The notes under the pieces were generated by a model. That model was not told the origin of the DNA. It searched no databases and was given only the letters and a program-made list of their open reading frames with translations. 64,000 bases of DNA. Source: Candidatus Vicinibacter proximus. GTDB taxonomy: Bacteria > Bacteroidota > Bacteroidia > Chitinophagales > Saprospiraceae. Shown piece by piece: positions 43,595 through 50,582 of the stretch. The stretch spans positions 1,364,001-1,428,000 of the forward strand of contig JADJOE010000003.1 in NCBI GenBank assembly GCA_016713905.1. The letters are read 5' to 3'. A program made the position numbers and the translations under genes. Positions within the stretch are counted from its first letter, which is position 1. The number at the start of each line of letters is the position of its first letter.

Positions 43595-43738
43595 GGTGAG
43601 GTGGGTGAGTGGCTGAAACCAATCCCCAACGAGTTGGGGACTAAACCGTCGTACCGCCCTCGTCTTTTTTTATTTGTTTTTCATTTTAGGACTCAACGGA
43701 GTTTCTATTTTAATATATAGTATTTTTTAGCATTTACA
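43595..43738 (+). repeat. Repeat unit 6, complete, directly before tRNA-Ser
   Basis: Same structure as unit 3. Its spacer (to 43738) is the actual 5' flank of the tRNA-Ser gene, including TATTTTTT ten bases before the tRNA start, one base from a TAnnTTTG promoter element. Because every unit has the same spacer, each may carry its own weak promoter. Confidence 0.88.
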
Positions 43739-43830
43739 GGTGAGGTGGGTGAGTGGCTGAAACCAACGGTTTGCTAAACCGTCGTACCTTGAAAAGGGTA
43801 CCGAGGGTTCGAATCCCTCCCTCACCGCCA
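43739..43830 (+). tRNA. tRNA-Ser (anticodon GCU), CCA encoded
   Basis: A complete class II tRNA. Acceptor GGTGAGG pairs with CCTCACC (43820-43826). The anticodon stem ACGGT/ACCGT encloses loop TTGCTAA (anticodon GCT). A long variable arm (GTACC TTGAAAAG GGTACC region) is present. The T arm is GAGGG TTCGAAT CCCTC, the discriminator G is at 43827, and CCA is encoded at 43828-43830. It reads AGC/AGU codons. It is the last, intact member of a tandem series whose earlier units keep only pieces of it. Confidence 0.95.
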
Positions 43831-43980
43831 ATGATCTTAAATGAAAATTTAAGCCCAAAAGCGGTAGGAACAATCCAGAAAACAGGCCAACTTTCATTTC
43901 TCAAATACTTAATTGCTAAAAAATATTTCAAAATTGAATTATCTCCCATAATATAGTATTAATATTGCGGGGATTTTCAA

Positions 43981-43997
43981 AAACACAGATTGTGTTT
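43981..43997 (+). terminator. Small hairpin downstream of tRNA-Ser, possible terminator
   Basis: AAACACA-GAT-TGTGTTT is a perfect 7-bp inverted repeat about 150 bases after tRNA-Ser, with GAGTTTTTAT a few bases later. The stem is AT-rich and the T run is offset, so termination is only a possibility. Confidence 0.3.
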
Positions 43998-44012
43998 ACC
44001 GAGTTTTTATAC

Positions 44013-44044
44013 TTGTCGATAAAATTATTGGGAAACACAATTTG
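44013..44044 (+). promoter_or_regulatory. Possible promoter for tRNA-Pro
   Basis: TTG (44013-44015), 21 bases, then ACAATTTG (44037-44044), which matches TAnnTTTG in its TTTG half only. The tRNA-Pro start follows 11 bases later, the same geometry as at tRNA-Leu. Confidence 0.35.
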
Positions 44045-44055
44045 AATATTCAATT

Positions 44056-44130
44056 CGGGGCGTAGCGCAGTCCGGTTAGCGCACCTGCTTTGGGAGCAGG
44101 GGGTCGAGAGTTCGAATCCCTCCGCCCCGA
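44056..44130 (+). tRNA. tRNA-Pro (anticodon UGG)
   Basis: Acceptor CGGGGCG/CGCCCCG closes the cloverleaf. The anticodon stem CCTGC/GCAGG holds loop TTTGGGA (anticodon TGG). The T arm is GAGAG TTCGAAT CCCTC with one A-C mismatch (44109 against 44119). Discriminator A is at 44130 and CCA is not encoded. Its last 15 bases are copied again at 44303. Confidence 0.94.
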
Positions 44131-44247
44131 CTTTATAAAAGTCTTTGCATCATTTGCAAAGACTTTTTCATTTTAGGTAAGTATGAATTTATCAGATGAA
44201 CACATAAGTTCGAATGCTGACGAAGGAAAGCTTGTCAGCATGCGGAC
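44116..44247 (+). repeat. Duplicated segment, copy A (tRNA-Pro 3' end, terminator and flank)
   Basis: This 132-base segment recurs at 44303-44433 with about ten differences. It includes the tRNA 3' strand, the terminator hairpin and about 75 bases beyond, ending in an ATGCTGAC...GTCAGCAT inverted repeat (44214-44221 with 44234-44241). Confidence 0.9.
44137..44167 (+). terminator. Rho-independent terminator of tRNA-Pro
   Basis: AAAAGTCTTTGCA pairs perfectly with TGCAAAGACTTTT around a 5-base loop (13-bp stem), followed by T. It starts 7 bases after the tRNA. An almost identical hairpin is repeated in copy B near 44324. Confidence 0.8.
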
Positions 44248-44302
44248 TTCTCAGTAAAACTTATAGTTTATTCAATATTTTGTTCATGCTGAGAACGTCA
44301 GC

Positions 44303-44433
44303 ATCCCTCCGCCCCGACTCTATAAAAGTCTTTGCATCATTTGCAAAGACTTTTCATTTTAGGTAAGTGTGAATTTATCAGATGAACTCATAGGTTCGAA
44401 TGCTGACGAAGCAGATCTTGTCAGCATGCGGAC
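44303..44433 (+). repeat. Duplicated segment, copy B (orphan tRNA-Pro 3' end and terminator)
   Basis: It begins ATCCCTCCGCCCCGA, the last 15 bases of tRNA-Pro, without the rest of the tRNA, then repeats the terminator and flank. Its left junction falls inside the 3' arm of another hairpin, ATGCTGA-GAACG-TCAGCAT (44286-44304). A third such hairpin closes the copy (44400-44407 with 44420-44427). The following 44434-44757 is AT-rich, and I see no gene in it. Confidence 0.88.
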
Positions 44434-44757
44434 CACTCATCAGGAAGTAGTGATTATTTTGATACTTAGTTAAAGCTGGGGTGTGCATATTCCTCTACCC
44501 CATCCAAAAATGGCGAGTTATGACTTGTGCCATAATTTTATTTTATATTGATTACCAATTAAGATCAGATCCAGCTACTTACTTTATTGTTTGACTCTTT
44601 TATGTCTACTTCTATTAATAAGTCTGTTCAGATATTTAATGAAATAATAATATAGATAATAATACAATAAGTAAATCTAATTCAATAGATTGTACTTTTT
44701 TCAATATTTAAATTAATCAATTATTTCATTTTTTTTTAATTTCTAATGTAGGAAATC

Positions 44758-46338
44758 ATGGTAATCGTCAATGAATTGATCAAGCAAGGGATGTCCCTTA
44801 GGACAAGGACTAATAAAATGCTATATTCAGATTATTCTAGACAGAATAAACAATTGAGAAAACTTATTAAGAGTGCTGAGAAAACAAAATTTGGGGAATG
44901 CTACAAATTTGATGAAATCCTTAATCATTGTGATAAAGAAACAAATCAATCACCAAACTGGTATCAGGAATTTAAGGAAAAAGTTCCAATATTTGATTAC
45001 AATAAAATATTTCAAGAATGGTGGCATAAAACAATTGAGGGAGAGATGGATGTATGCTGGCCTGGTGAAGTTAAATATTTTGCATTAAGTTCTGGTACCT
45101 CCGGCGCAAGCAGTAAAAGGATACCATTAACCGGCAGTATGCTAAAATCATTAAAAAAAACCAGTCTTGATCAATTGAGCTCATTGATCAATTATGAATC
45201 TATACCATTCTCAACATACAGCAAATCTTGGCTGATGCTAGGAGGAAGTACACAGTTACATAAGATTGGTAATTATTTTGAAGGTGATCTCAGTGGAATT
45301 GCAGCAAAAAAAATTCCATTTTGGTTTCAAAATTTATACAAACCAGGTAAAAAGATCTCTGAAATTACAGACTGGGATCTCAAAATTGAGGAAATAACTA
45401 AGAATGCTCATAAGTGGGATATTGGATTCCTGGTAGGTGTGCCATCATGGATACAAATATTACTTGAAAAGATTATTCATTATTACAACCTAAATAGCAT
45501 CCACGAAATTTGGCCAAATTTAAATGTTTATATACATAGCGGAGTTTGTATTGAACCCTACAGAAAAAACCTGGAAAGGCTTTTTGGCAAACCGGTTACA
45601 ACTATTGAAACATATTTAGCATCTGAAGGATTTATTGCTTACCAAAGCCATCCAAAAGAAAAATTGAGACTAGTAACAAACCATGGTATTTTTTTTGAAT
45701 TCATTCCATTTAATTCAAATAATTTTAATGAAAATGGTGATTTAAAATTAAACCCTGTCACCATGATGATAGATAAGATTGAAGAAGGAATAGAATACGC
45801 CCTATTATTAAGTACTTGTGCTGGTGCTTGGAGATACTTGATTGGTGATACCATCAGAATAATAAATAAGGAAAAAAGCGAAATTGTTGTCACCGGCAGA
45901 ACTAAGCATTTTTTAAGCCTTTGTGGAGAACATCTTTCTATGGAAAATATGGAAAAAGCAATAGAATTAATTGCTGAAGAATTTAAAATTGAAATTCCGG
46001 AATTCACTGTAACTGGTTTATCTTCAGGAACTTTGTTTGCCCATCATTGGTTTCTTGGGTCAAATGACACACTCGATGAAAAAATTGTTTCCGAAAGACT
46101 AGATGAAATTCTTTGTGCATTAAATGACGATTATAAAGTGGAACGTCAATCGGCTTTGAAAGAAATCAAAGTTAAATTTTGTTACCCATACATATTTTAT
46201 AGTTGGATGAAAATTCATGGAAAGTATGGGGGACAAGGCAAGTTTCCCCGTGTATTAAATAGTGAAAAGTATTCTAAATGGATTGATCATCTAACTCGTT
46301 CTGCACAGTTAACCATTAATGATGGATCTTTATCATAA
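44758..46338 (+). CDS. GH3-family acyl-adenylate-forming protein
   Basis: A 526-residue protein of the GH3 branch of ANL enzymes, best known from plant auxin-amido synthetases. The ATP-binding P-loop is ALSSGTSGASSKRIPLT near residue 110. GRTKHFLSLCGEHLSMENMEKAI and the C-terminal HGKYGGQGKFPRV match the hinge and C-terminal domain of the family. It should adenylate a carboxylic acid and join it to an amine, probably an amino acid; the substrate in bacteria is not known. It overlaps the LysE-type exporter gene by 20 bases, so the two are coupled, perhaps making and exporting a conjugate. The gene lies directly beyond the tRNA repeat region. Confidence 0.85.
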   Translation: MVIVNELIKQGMSLRTRTNKMLYSDYSRQNKQLRKLIKSAEKTKFGECYKFDEILNHCDKETNQSPNWYQEFKEKVPIFDYNKIFQEWWHKTIEGEMDVCWPGEVKYFALSSGTSGASSKRIPLTGSMLKSLKKTSLDQLSSLINYESIPFSTYSKSWLMLGGSTQLHKIGNYFEGDLSGIAAKKIPFWFQNLYKPGKKISEITDWDLKIEEITKNAHKWDIGFLVGVPSWIQILLEKIIHYYNLNSIHEIWPNLNVYIHSGVCIEPYRKNLERLFGKPVTTIETYLASEGFIAYQSHPKEKLRLVTNHGIFFEFIPFNSNNFNENGDLKLNPVTMMIDKIEEGIEYALLLSTCAGAWRYLIGDTIRIINKEKSEIVVTGRTKHFLSLCGEHLSMENMEKAIELIAEEFKIEIPEFTVTGLSSGTLFAHHWFLGSNDTLDEKIVSERLDEILCALNDDYKVERQSALKEIKVKFCYPYIFYSWMKIHGKYGGQGKFPRVLNSEKYSKWIDHLTRSAQLTINDGSLS

Positions 46339-46945
46339 TATTGGAAGAGGTATTGCAATTGGTTTAATGTTGAGCTTTCTGGTGGGGCCAGTTTTCTTTG
46401 CTCTAATCCGTATCAGCATTTTAAAAGGTTTTAAATATGGATTTTATTTTGCTGCCGGTATTACCATAAGTGATGCCTTCGTTTGCCTTTTAAGTTTACT
46501 TCTAATGGAAGTATTAGAAATAGATCCATTTCTTAAAGATGTATTAGGTTGTATCGGAGGGGCATTTATGGTCTGTTTCGGGATTAATGGTTCTGTAAAA
46601 AGGAATAAACTAGAAGATTCAAACAAAGCAATCCCAAGAAAAAGTCTACCAATAGGGCTTCAAGGATTTTTATTTAATAGTATGAATCCTTTTGTTTACT
46701 TTTTTTGGATCGGTACAAATGCAACGGTTTCGTTTGATAAAAATTATTATAATTTTGAAACTTTAAGTTTTTATTGCAGTATATTCATTACCGTTTTTTC
46801 TATAGATCTGTTGAAGGTATATCTAGCTCAAATATTAGCTAAATTTTTAAATCACAGAACAATATGTTATCTCAATTTATTATTGAGCTTAGGGCTTATT
46901 TTGTTCGGTTTGTATGTGATTTATTTTATTGCAATGATCAAGTGA
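46319..46945 (+). CDS. LysE/RhtB-family exporter
   Basis: A 208-residue membrane protein with about six hydrophobic segments. The N-terminal GIAIGLMLSFLVGPVFFALIRISILKGFKYG matches the LysE/RhtB signature, which contains a conserved GP and GFKxG, and FNSMNPFVYFFWIG matches the second half. Such proteins export amino acids or related small molecules. It starts inside the last codons of the GH3 gene (20-base overlap). The transported compound is unknown, but the link with an amino-acid-conjugating enzyme suggests a related product. Confidence 0.85.
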   Translation: MMDLYHNIGRGIAIGLMLSFLVGPVFFALIRISILKGFKYGFYFAAGITISDAFVCLLSLLLMEVLEIDPFLKDVLGCIGGAFMVCFGINGSVKRNKLEDSNKAIPRKSLPIGLQGFLFNSMNPFVYFFWIGTNATVSFDKNYYNFETLSFYCSIFITVFSIDLLKVYLAQILAKFLNHRTICYLNLLLSLGLILFGLYVIYFIAMIK

Positions 46946-46979
46946 CAATCACATTTCTTTTAATTAACTGGTATGACTT

Positions 46980-48446
46980 TTAACCCAAACCCTTTAATGC
47001 AGAAAATAGATAATCCTGGAACCTACTGGATCCTCTAATTATTTTCCAATCGATAAGCCCGTATTCAGATAGCACATATAAGAGGTATTCCATCATCAGT
47101 AATTCGGATTCCTTTGATAATATTACTGCTTCCTGAACTGCTTCCTTTAGTCCCTGAACTCTTTGGAGTTCCTTCTTGTAATGTGCTTCAGTGTTATTGT
47201 ATAAGAGGTCTACCGCATTTCCTTCTTCAAACCATGAAATAATTTCTTTGTATTTTTTTTTGGCCTCTGCAGTAGATTTTCTTTGCAGTTGATCAATTCC
47301 TTTAAAATATTCCGTAGCCATACTTTTCATGGCTAAACGAATTAATTTATGTGCAACTACTTCTGCACCTTCCTGTTCGCCTTCATAAACCATTTCTATC
47401 TTTCCGACAATTGCGGGTATTGCTGCCATCAAATCGCCTATACGCACAGCAGCTTTACTTTCATGAGATTGGAGCATTCTCATTTCTGCAGCACTTACCA
47501 CACTCTCATAGGCGGATATTGCTAATCTTGCAGACACCCCACTTTTTTCATCTACGTATTCACTTTCTCGTGCTTCAAATGCTATCTGCTCAATCAGGTT
47601 TTCAATTAAATTCGGAACTTTAATTTTCTCCTGTTCTTTGGAAATTTTTATTTCTTGTTTAGTAATTTGCTTTGCTATTTCAATAGTCTCCGGGTAGTGG
47701 GTAAAAATCTGCGCCTGAATTCTATCCTTTAATGGTGTGATGATCGCCCCCCTACTGGTATAATCTTCAGGATTGGCAGTAAATACAAATTGTACATCCA
47801 ATGGAAATCTTAATTTAAAGCCGCGAATTTGTACATCACCTTCCTGAAGAATATTAAAAAGTGATACCTGAATCCTCGGCTGCAAATCTGGTAATTCATT
47901 GATCACAAAAATTCCACGGTTTGACCTAGGAATTAATCCAAAATGGATTGCTTCTTCACTTGAATAATTCAATTTTTGATTAGCCGCTTTAATTGGATCA
48001 ATGTCCCCTATCAGGTCAGCAATGTTTACATCCGGGGTTGCGAGTTTTTCAGTGTACCTGTCGTCCCGATGCAACCAGGAAATTGGTGTGTCGTCACCTA
48101 GTTCCTGTACTATGGTGCGCGCATATCTGGATAGAGGATGAAAAGGATCATCGTTTATTTCAGAACCTTTAACTACCGGAATATATTCATCCAGCATTTT
48201 AACCAATAATCTGGCCATTTTGGTTTTGGCCTGTCCCCTCAATCCTAAAAAATTTATATTGTGTCCACTTAAAATAGCTCTTTGCAAGGAGGGAATTACC
48301 GAGTCTTCATAACCCTGGATACCCTCAAAAATTGTTTCTCCAGTTTTTAATTTTTGGATCAAATTATCGCGCAATTCCTGTTTTACTGATTTGGACTTAT
48401 ACCCGGCGGCTTTCAACTCACCAAGCGTATGAATTTTATGATGCAT
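46980..48446 (-). CDS. AAA+ ATPase of the MoxR/magnesium-chelatase-I type
   Basis: A 488-residue ATPase. The start at 48446 is chosen because the ATG is 1 base after the stop of the VWA gene and the product opens on HKIHTLGELKAAGYKSKSVK; a longer frame would lie within that gene. The P-loop is GLRGQAKTKMARLL, a form seen in this branch. FVINELPDLQPRIQVSLFNILQEGDVQIRGF corresponds to Walker B and the downstream helix 2 insert, and FTANPEDYTSRGAIITPLKDR to the sensor. MoxR-type ATPases work as chaperones with a VWA partner, here the gene just upstream. The client is unknown. Confidence 0.88.
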   Translation of the reverse strand: MHHKIHTLGELKAAGYKSKSVKQELRDNLIQKLKTGETIFEGIQGYEDSVIPSLQRAILSGHNINFLGLRGQAKTKMARLLVKMLDEYIPVVKGSEINDDPFHPLSRYARTIVQELGDDTPISWLHRDDRYTEKLATPDVNIADLIGDIDPIKAANQKLNYSSEEAIHFGLIPRSNRGIFVINELPDLQPRIQVSLFNILQEGDVQIRGFKLRFPLDVQFVFTANPEDYTSRGAIITPLKDRIQAQIFTHYPETIEIAKQITKQEIKISKEQEKIKVPNLIENLIEQIAFEARESEYVDEKSGVSARLAISAYESVVSAAEMRMLQSHESKAAVRIGDLMAAIPAIVGKIEMVYEGEQEGAEVVAHKLIRLAMKSMATEYFKGIDQLQRKSTAEAKKKYKEIISWFEEGNAVDLLYNNTEAHYKKELQRVQGLKEAVQEAVILSKESELLMMEYLLYVLSEYGLIDWKIIRGSSRFQDYLFSALKGLG

Positions 48447-48447
48447 G

Positions 48448-49545
48448 TTAATTTTTTCTTTTTTTACTGTTCTGGTAATCGGCAAAAATATATTGCCCCA
48501 ATCCTTGCAAGCCAGAGTAAAAGGCTTTCCCCTGATTGGCTTCTGTAAAATCTTCGACAAATTTCTGGAGGTATGGGTCCTGTGCAATCATGAACGTTGT
48601 CACAGGAATGTTCAATTTTTTACATTGTATCCCCAGATTAATTGTTTTATTGATTATTTTAGGATCATGCCCTGCACTGTTCTGATAATATTTCCCATTA
48701 CTCAATTTGATACATGTTGGTTTCCCATCCGTTATCATAAATATCTGACGGTTTCTTGTTTTTCTTTTCCTGAGTAATTCCATAGCCAATTCGAGACCGG
48801 CGACAGTATTGGTGTGATAAGGCCCGACTGACAGGTAAGGCAAGTCTTTAATTTGAATTTGCCAGGCATCATTTCCAAACACCACTACATCCAGACTGTC
48901 CTTAGGGTATCTTGTAGTAATCAACTCTGCTAATGCCATGGCTACTTTTTTCGCCGGTGTGATGCGGTCTTCACCATACAAGATCATGGAGTGAGAAATG
49001 TCAATCATGAGCACTGTTGCCATTTGGCTTTTGTGTTCAAGCTCATGTACTTCAAGATCATTTTCTTCCAGATTGAAATCTTCTAACCCATTTCTAATTT
49101 GGGCATTTCGTATACTGGTGTTGAAATCAATGGATTGCATGGAATCTCCAAATTGGTATGGCCTTCTGTCCTCCGTTAGTTCTCCCCCACTTCCAACATG
49201 CTTGGAATTATGTCCGCCTTTTTTATCCTTTTTTAAAACTCCAAATATTTGATCCAGTGCTTTTTGACGGATCAATCTTTCTGATTTTGGTCCCAACTCT
49301 GTTCCCTTCCCATCTGCCGTAGGCAAAACAAAAGCCTGCCTCTCCAAATCCCTTTTAAAATCCTCCAATGTATAATCTGGTGTAGTTATTTTATGCTCTT
49401 GATCAATCTGCTCCATCCATTCAAAAGTCTCCTCCACATCTCCGGAAGTATATACCATGATTTCCAGAAATAAATCCAGGAGCTTCTCAAAGACAGTCCT
49501 CTTGTCTTCTTCCGGAGTGAATTGAGTAAATCTAGCACCAATCAT
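48448..49545 (-). CDS. VWA domain protein, partner of the MoxR-type ATPase
   Basis: A 365-residue protein. The C-terminal VWA domain (about 170-350) has the metal-ion-dependent adhesion motif VLMIDISHSMILYG (DxSxS) and MITDGKPT with the later aspartate. The N-terminal 130 residues are helical and charged. No signal peptide or membrane segment is seen, so it acts in the cytoplasm. The ATPase ATG follows 1 base after its stop, so expression is strongly coupled. The architecture resembles ChlI/ChlD and MoxR-VWA pairs; without chlorophyll or B12 genes nearby a chelatase role is unlikely. The 392 bases before it, up to the acyltransferase gene, contain no gene I can support. Confidence 0.88.
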   Translation of the reverse strand: MIGARFTQFTPEEDKRTVFEKLLDLFLEIMVYTSGDVEETFEWMEQIDQEHKITTPDYTLEDFKRDLERQAFVLPTADGKGTELGPKSERLIRQKALDQIFGVLKKDKKGGHNSKHVGSGGELTEDRRPYQFGDSMQSIDFNTSIRNAQIRNGLEDFNLEENDLEVHELEHKSQMATVLMIDISHSMILYGEDRITPAKKVAMALAELITTRYPKDSLDVVVFGNDAWQIQIKDLPYLSVGPYHTNTVAGLELAMELLRKRKTRNRQIFMITDGKPTCIKLSNGKYYQNSAGHDPKIINKTINLGIQCKKLNIPVTTFMIAQDPYLQKFVEDFTEANQGKAFYSGLQGLGQYIFADYQNSKKRKN

Positions 49546-49937
49546 GCAACATAAACTTAGATATGTTACAATTGTTCAGAAACTCGTAAATAAAATCAAT
49601 TTTTAGTTTTAAATTTTGCTTGATTCAGCTTTGAAAAAATCCTGATTCAGCCCAATTTATAAACTAATATTTTTGCATCACGACCTATAAGAAAAATTCA
49701 AAAAGAAATTGAATTCAGCATAATGCAATGGTGAAATATTTAGTTAGGGGTTCTAGCGAATTTAAAAAGTCCAACAGTTTCCTAGTTTATTTTTTTGAGA
49801 TGTATAAAAGTAGTTCAAACTAACCACCTTATGAAATACATACAATTAAAACACTGATTATTTGGACTACATTTTAGCTTAATTTTATTTGAACAAAATC
49901 AAATTTTATCCACCTGACCAAACCCACTGGTGTTCGT
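49546..49937. other. Intergenic stretch, no gene recognised
   Basis: AT-rich DNA between two minus-strand genes. TATTTTTG at 49668-49675 matches a plus-strand promoter -7 element exactly but has no clear -33 partner, and a 7-bp inverted repeat (AATTCAA/TTGAATT) lies at 49695-49715. A small RNA cannot be excluded; no open reading frame of note was seen. Confidence 0.4.
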
Positions 49938-50516
49938 TCAATGTTCTATTGTTCGGATCAATCTTGCAGGAACTCCCGCAATCAGACTGTAATCAGGAAA
50001 ACTTTGGGTTACAACAGAACCTGCGGCAACTATGCAACATCGCCCTAATTCTACTCCATGCAACACGAGTACATGCGCACCCAGAAAGGTTCCTTCCCGT
50101 ATGACAATGGGTCCTGTTTTCCTGGGATACAATGCCGACATGGGCATTTGACCAAGATCCATATGCGTCATCAACATAGAGTGTGCGCCAATGCCTACCT
50201 CCTTTTCCAGGTAAATTTTATCTACTAAATCAAAGAAAACACCTTTACCAATTACACATCGATCTCCAATTGAAAGCTTTGAAAAATCGTTGGTTGCAGA
50301 TTCATCTCCCGTAACATTGTCCATTCTGTAGTAACCCTTAAAATGAATTTTCTTCCCTAGTTTAGCGCCATAGTTCATCAAAAGTATGGGAACAAAATAT
50401 TTGTGACAGGATTCTAATTTTCTAACCACATATTCCACACCAAGAAAAATTGCGAAAAATCGAATTTTTAATATGTATAAATTTGACACCAGAAATTTAA
50501 ACAAATTCTTCAACAT
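49938..50516 (-). CDS. Left-handed beta-helix (hexapeptide) acyltransferase
   Basis: A 192-residue member of the WbbJ/LacA-like O-acetyltransferase family. Hexapeptide repeats run from about residue 75 to 185 (IGDRCVIGKGVFFD, VGIGAHSMLMTHMD, IREGTFLGAHVLVLHGVELGRCCIVAAGSVVTQSFPDYSLIAGVPARLIR). The catalytic histidine region is near HMDLG. A short N-terminal hydrophobic segment (KNLFKFLVSNLYILKIRFFAIFLG) may sit at the membrane. It probably acetylates a sugar of surface polysaccharide or lipid. It is not in an obvious polysaccharide cluster, so the acceptor is unknown. Confidence 0.85.
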   Translation of the reverse strand: MLKNLFKFLVSNLYILKIRFFAIFLGVEYVVRKLESCHKYFVPILLMNYGAKLGKKIHFKGYYRMDNVTGDESATNDFSKLSIGDRCVIGKGVFFDLVDKIYLEKEVGIGAHSMLMTHMDLGQMPMSALYPRKTGPIVIREGTFLGAHVLVLHGVELGRCCIVAAGSVVTQSFPDYSLIAGVPARLIRTIEH

Positions 50517-50582
50517 TGGTTCATACTAGTATTCATATTTATTTCGGCAAGCTTTATCTTCTTTTTTGATCTAGCTTACATT

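Larger units (their letters stand above)
42897..43738 (+). repeat. Tandem array of six tRNA-Ser-derived units (five of 144 bp, one of 122 bp)
   Basis: Units start at 42897, 43041, 43163, 43307, 43451 and 43595. The next start in register, 43739, is the true tRNA-Ser gene. Each unit carries the first 26 or so bases of that tRNA, and all but the second then carry a CCCCAACGAGTTGGGG hairpin where the 5' anticodon arm should be. CTAAACCGTCGTACC of the tRNA follows, then GCCCTCGTC and seven T. About 67 bases of spacer identical or nearly identical to the true 5' flank of the tRNA complete the unit. Acceptor GGTGAGG can pair with CCTCGTC (two G-U pairs), so each core may fold as a closed tRNA-like RNA of about 70 nt. 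No matching protein-coding gene is seen. Confidence 0.9.

Noticed and set aside
42897..43738. CRISPR array
   Set aside because: Units are 144 bp, the interval between tRNA-like cores is itself nearly identical from copy to copy, and no cas gene is present. The repeats are copies of a tRNA gene end.
43734..43956. Small proteins on both strands over the tRNA-Ser gene
   Set aside because: Both frames run through the tRNA and its flank and carry tRNA-derived sequence, so they are chance open frames.
42562..44757. Insertion sequence or integrated element
   Set aside because: Despite duplicated tRNA ends there is no transposase or integrase frame and no long terminal inverted repeat.
46980..49545. 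Magnesium or cobalt chelatase subunits
   Set aside because: The ATPase/VWA pair resembles ChlI/ChlD, but no large chelatase subunit or tetrapyrrole gene is present; the MoxR-VWA interpretation fits better.
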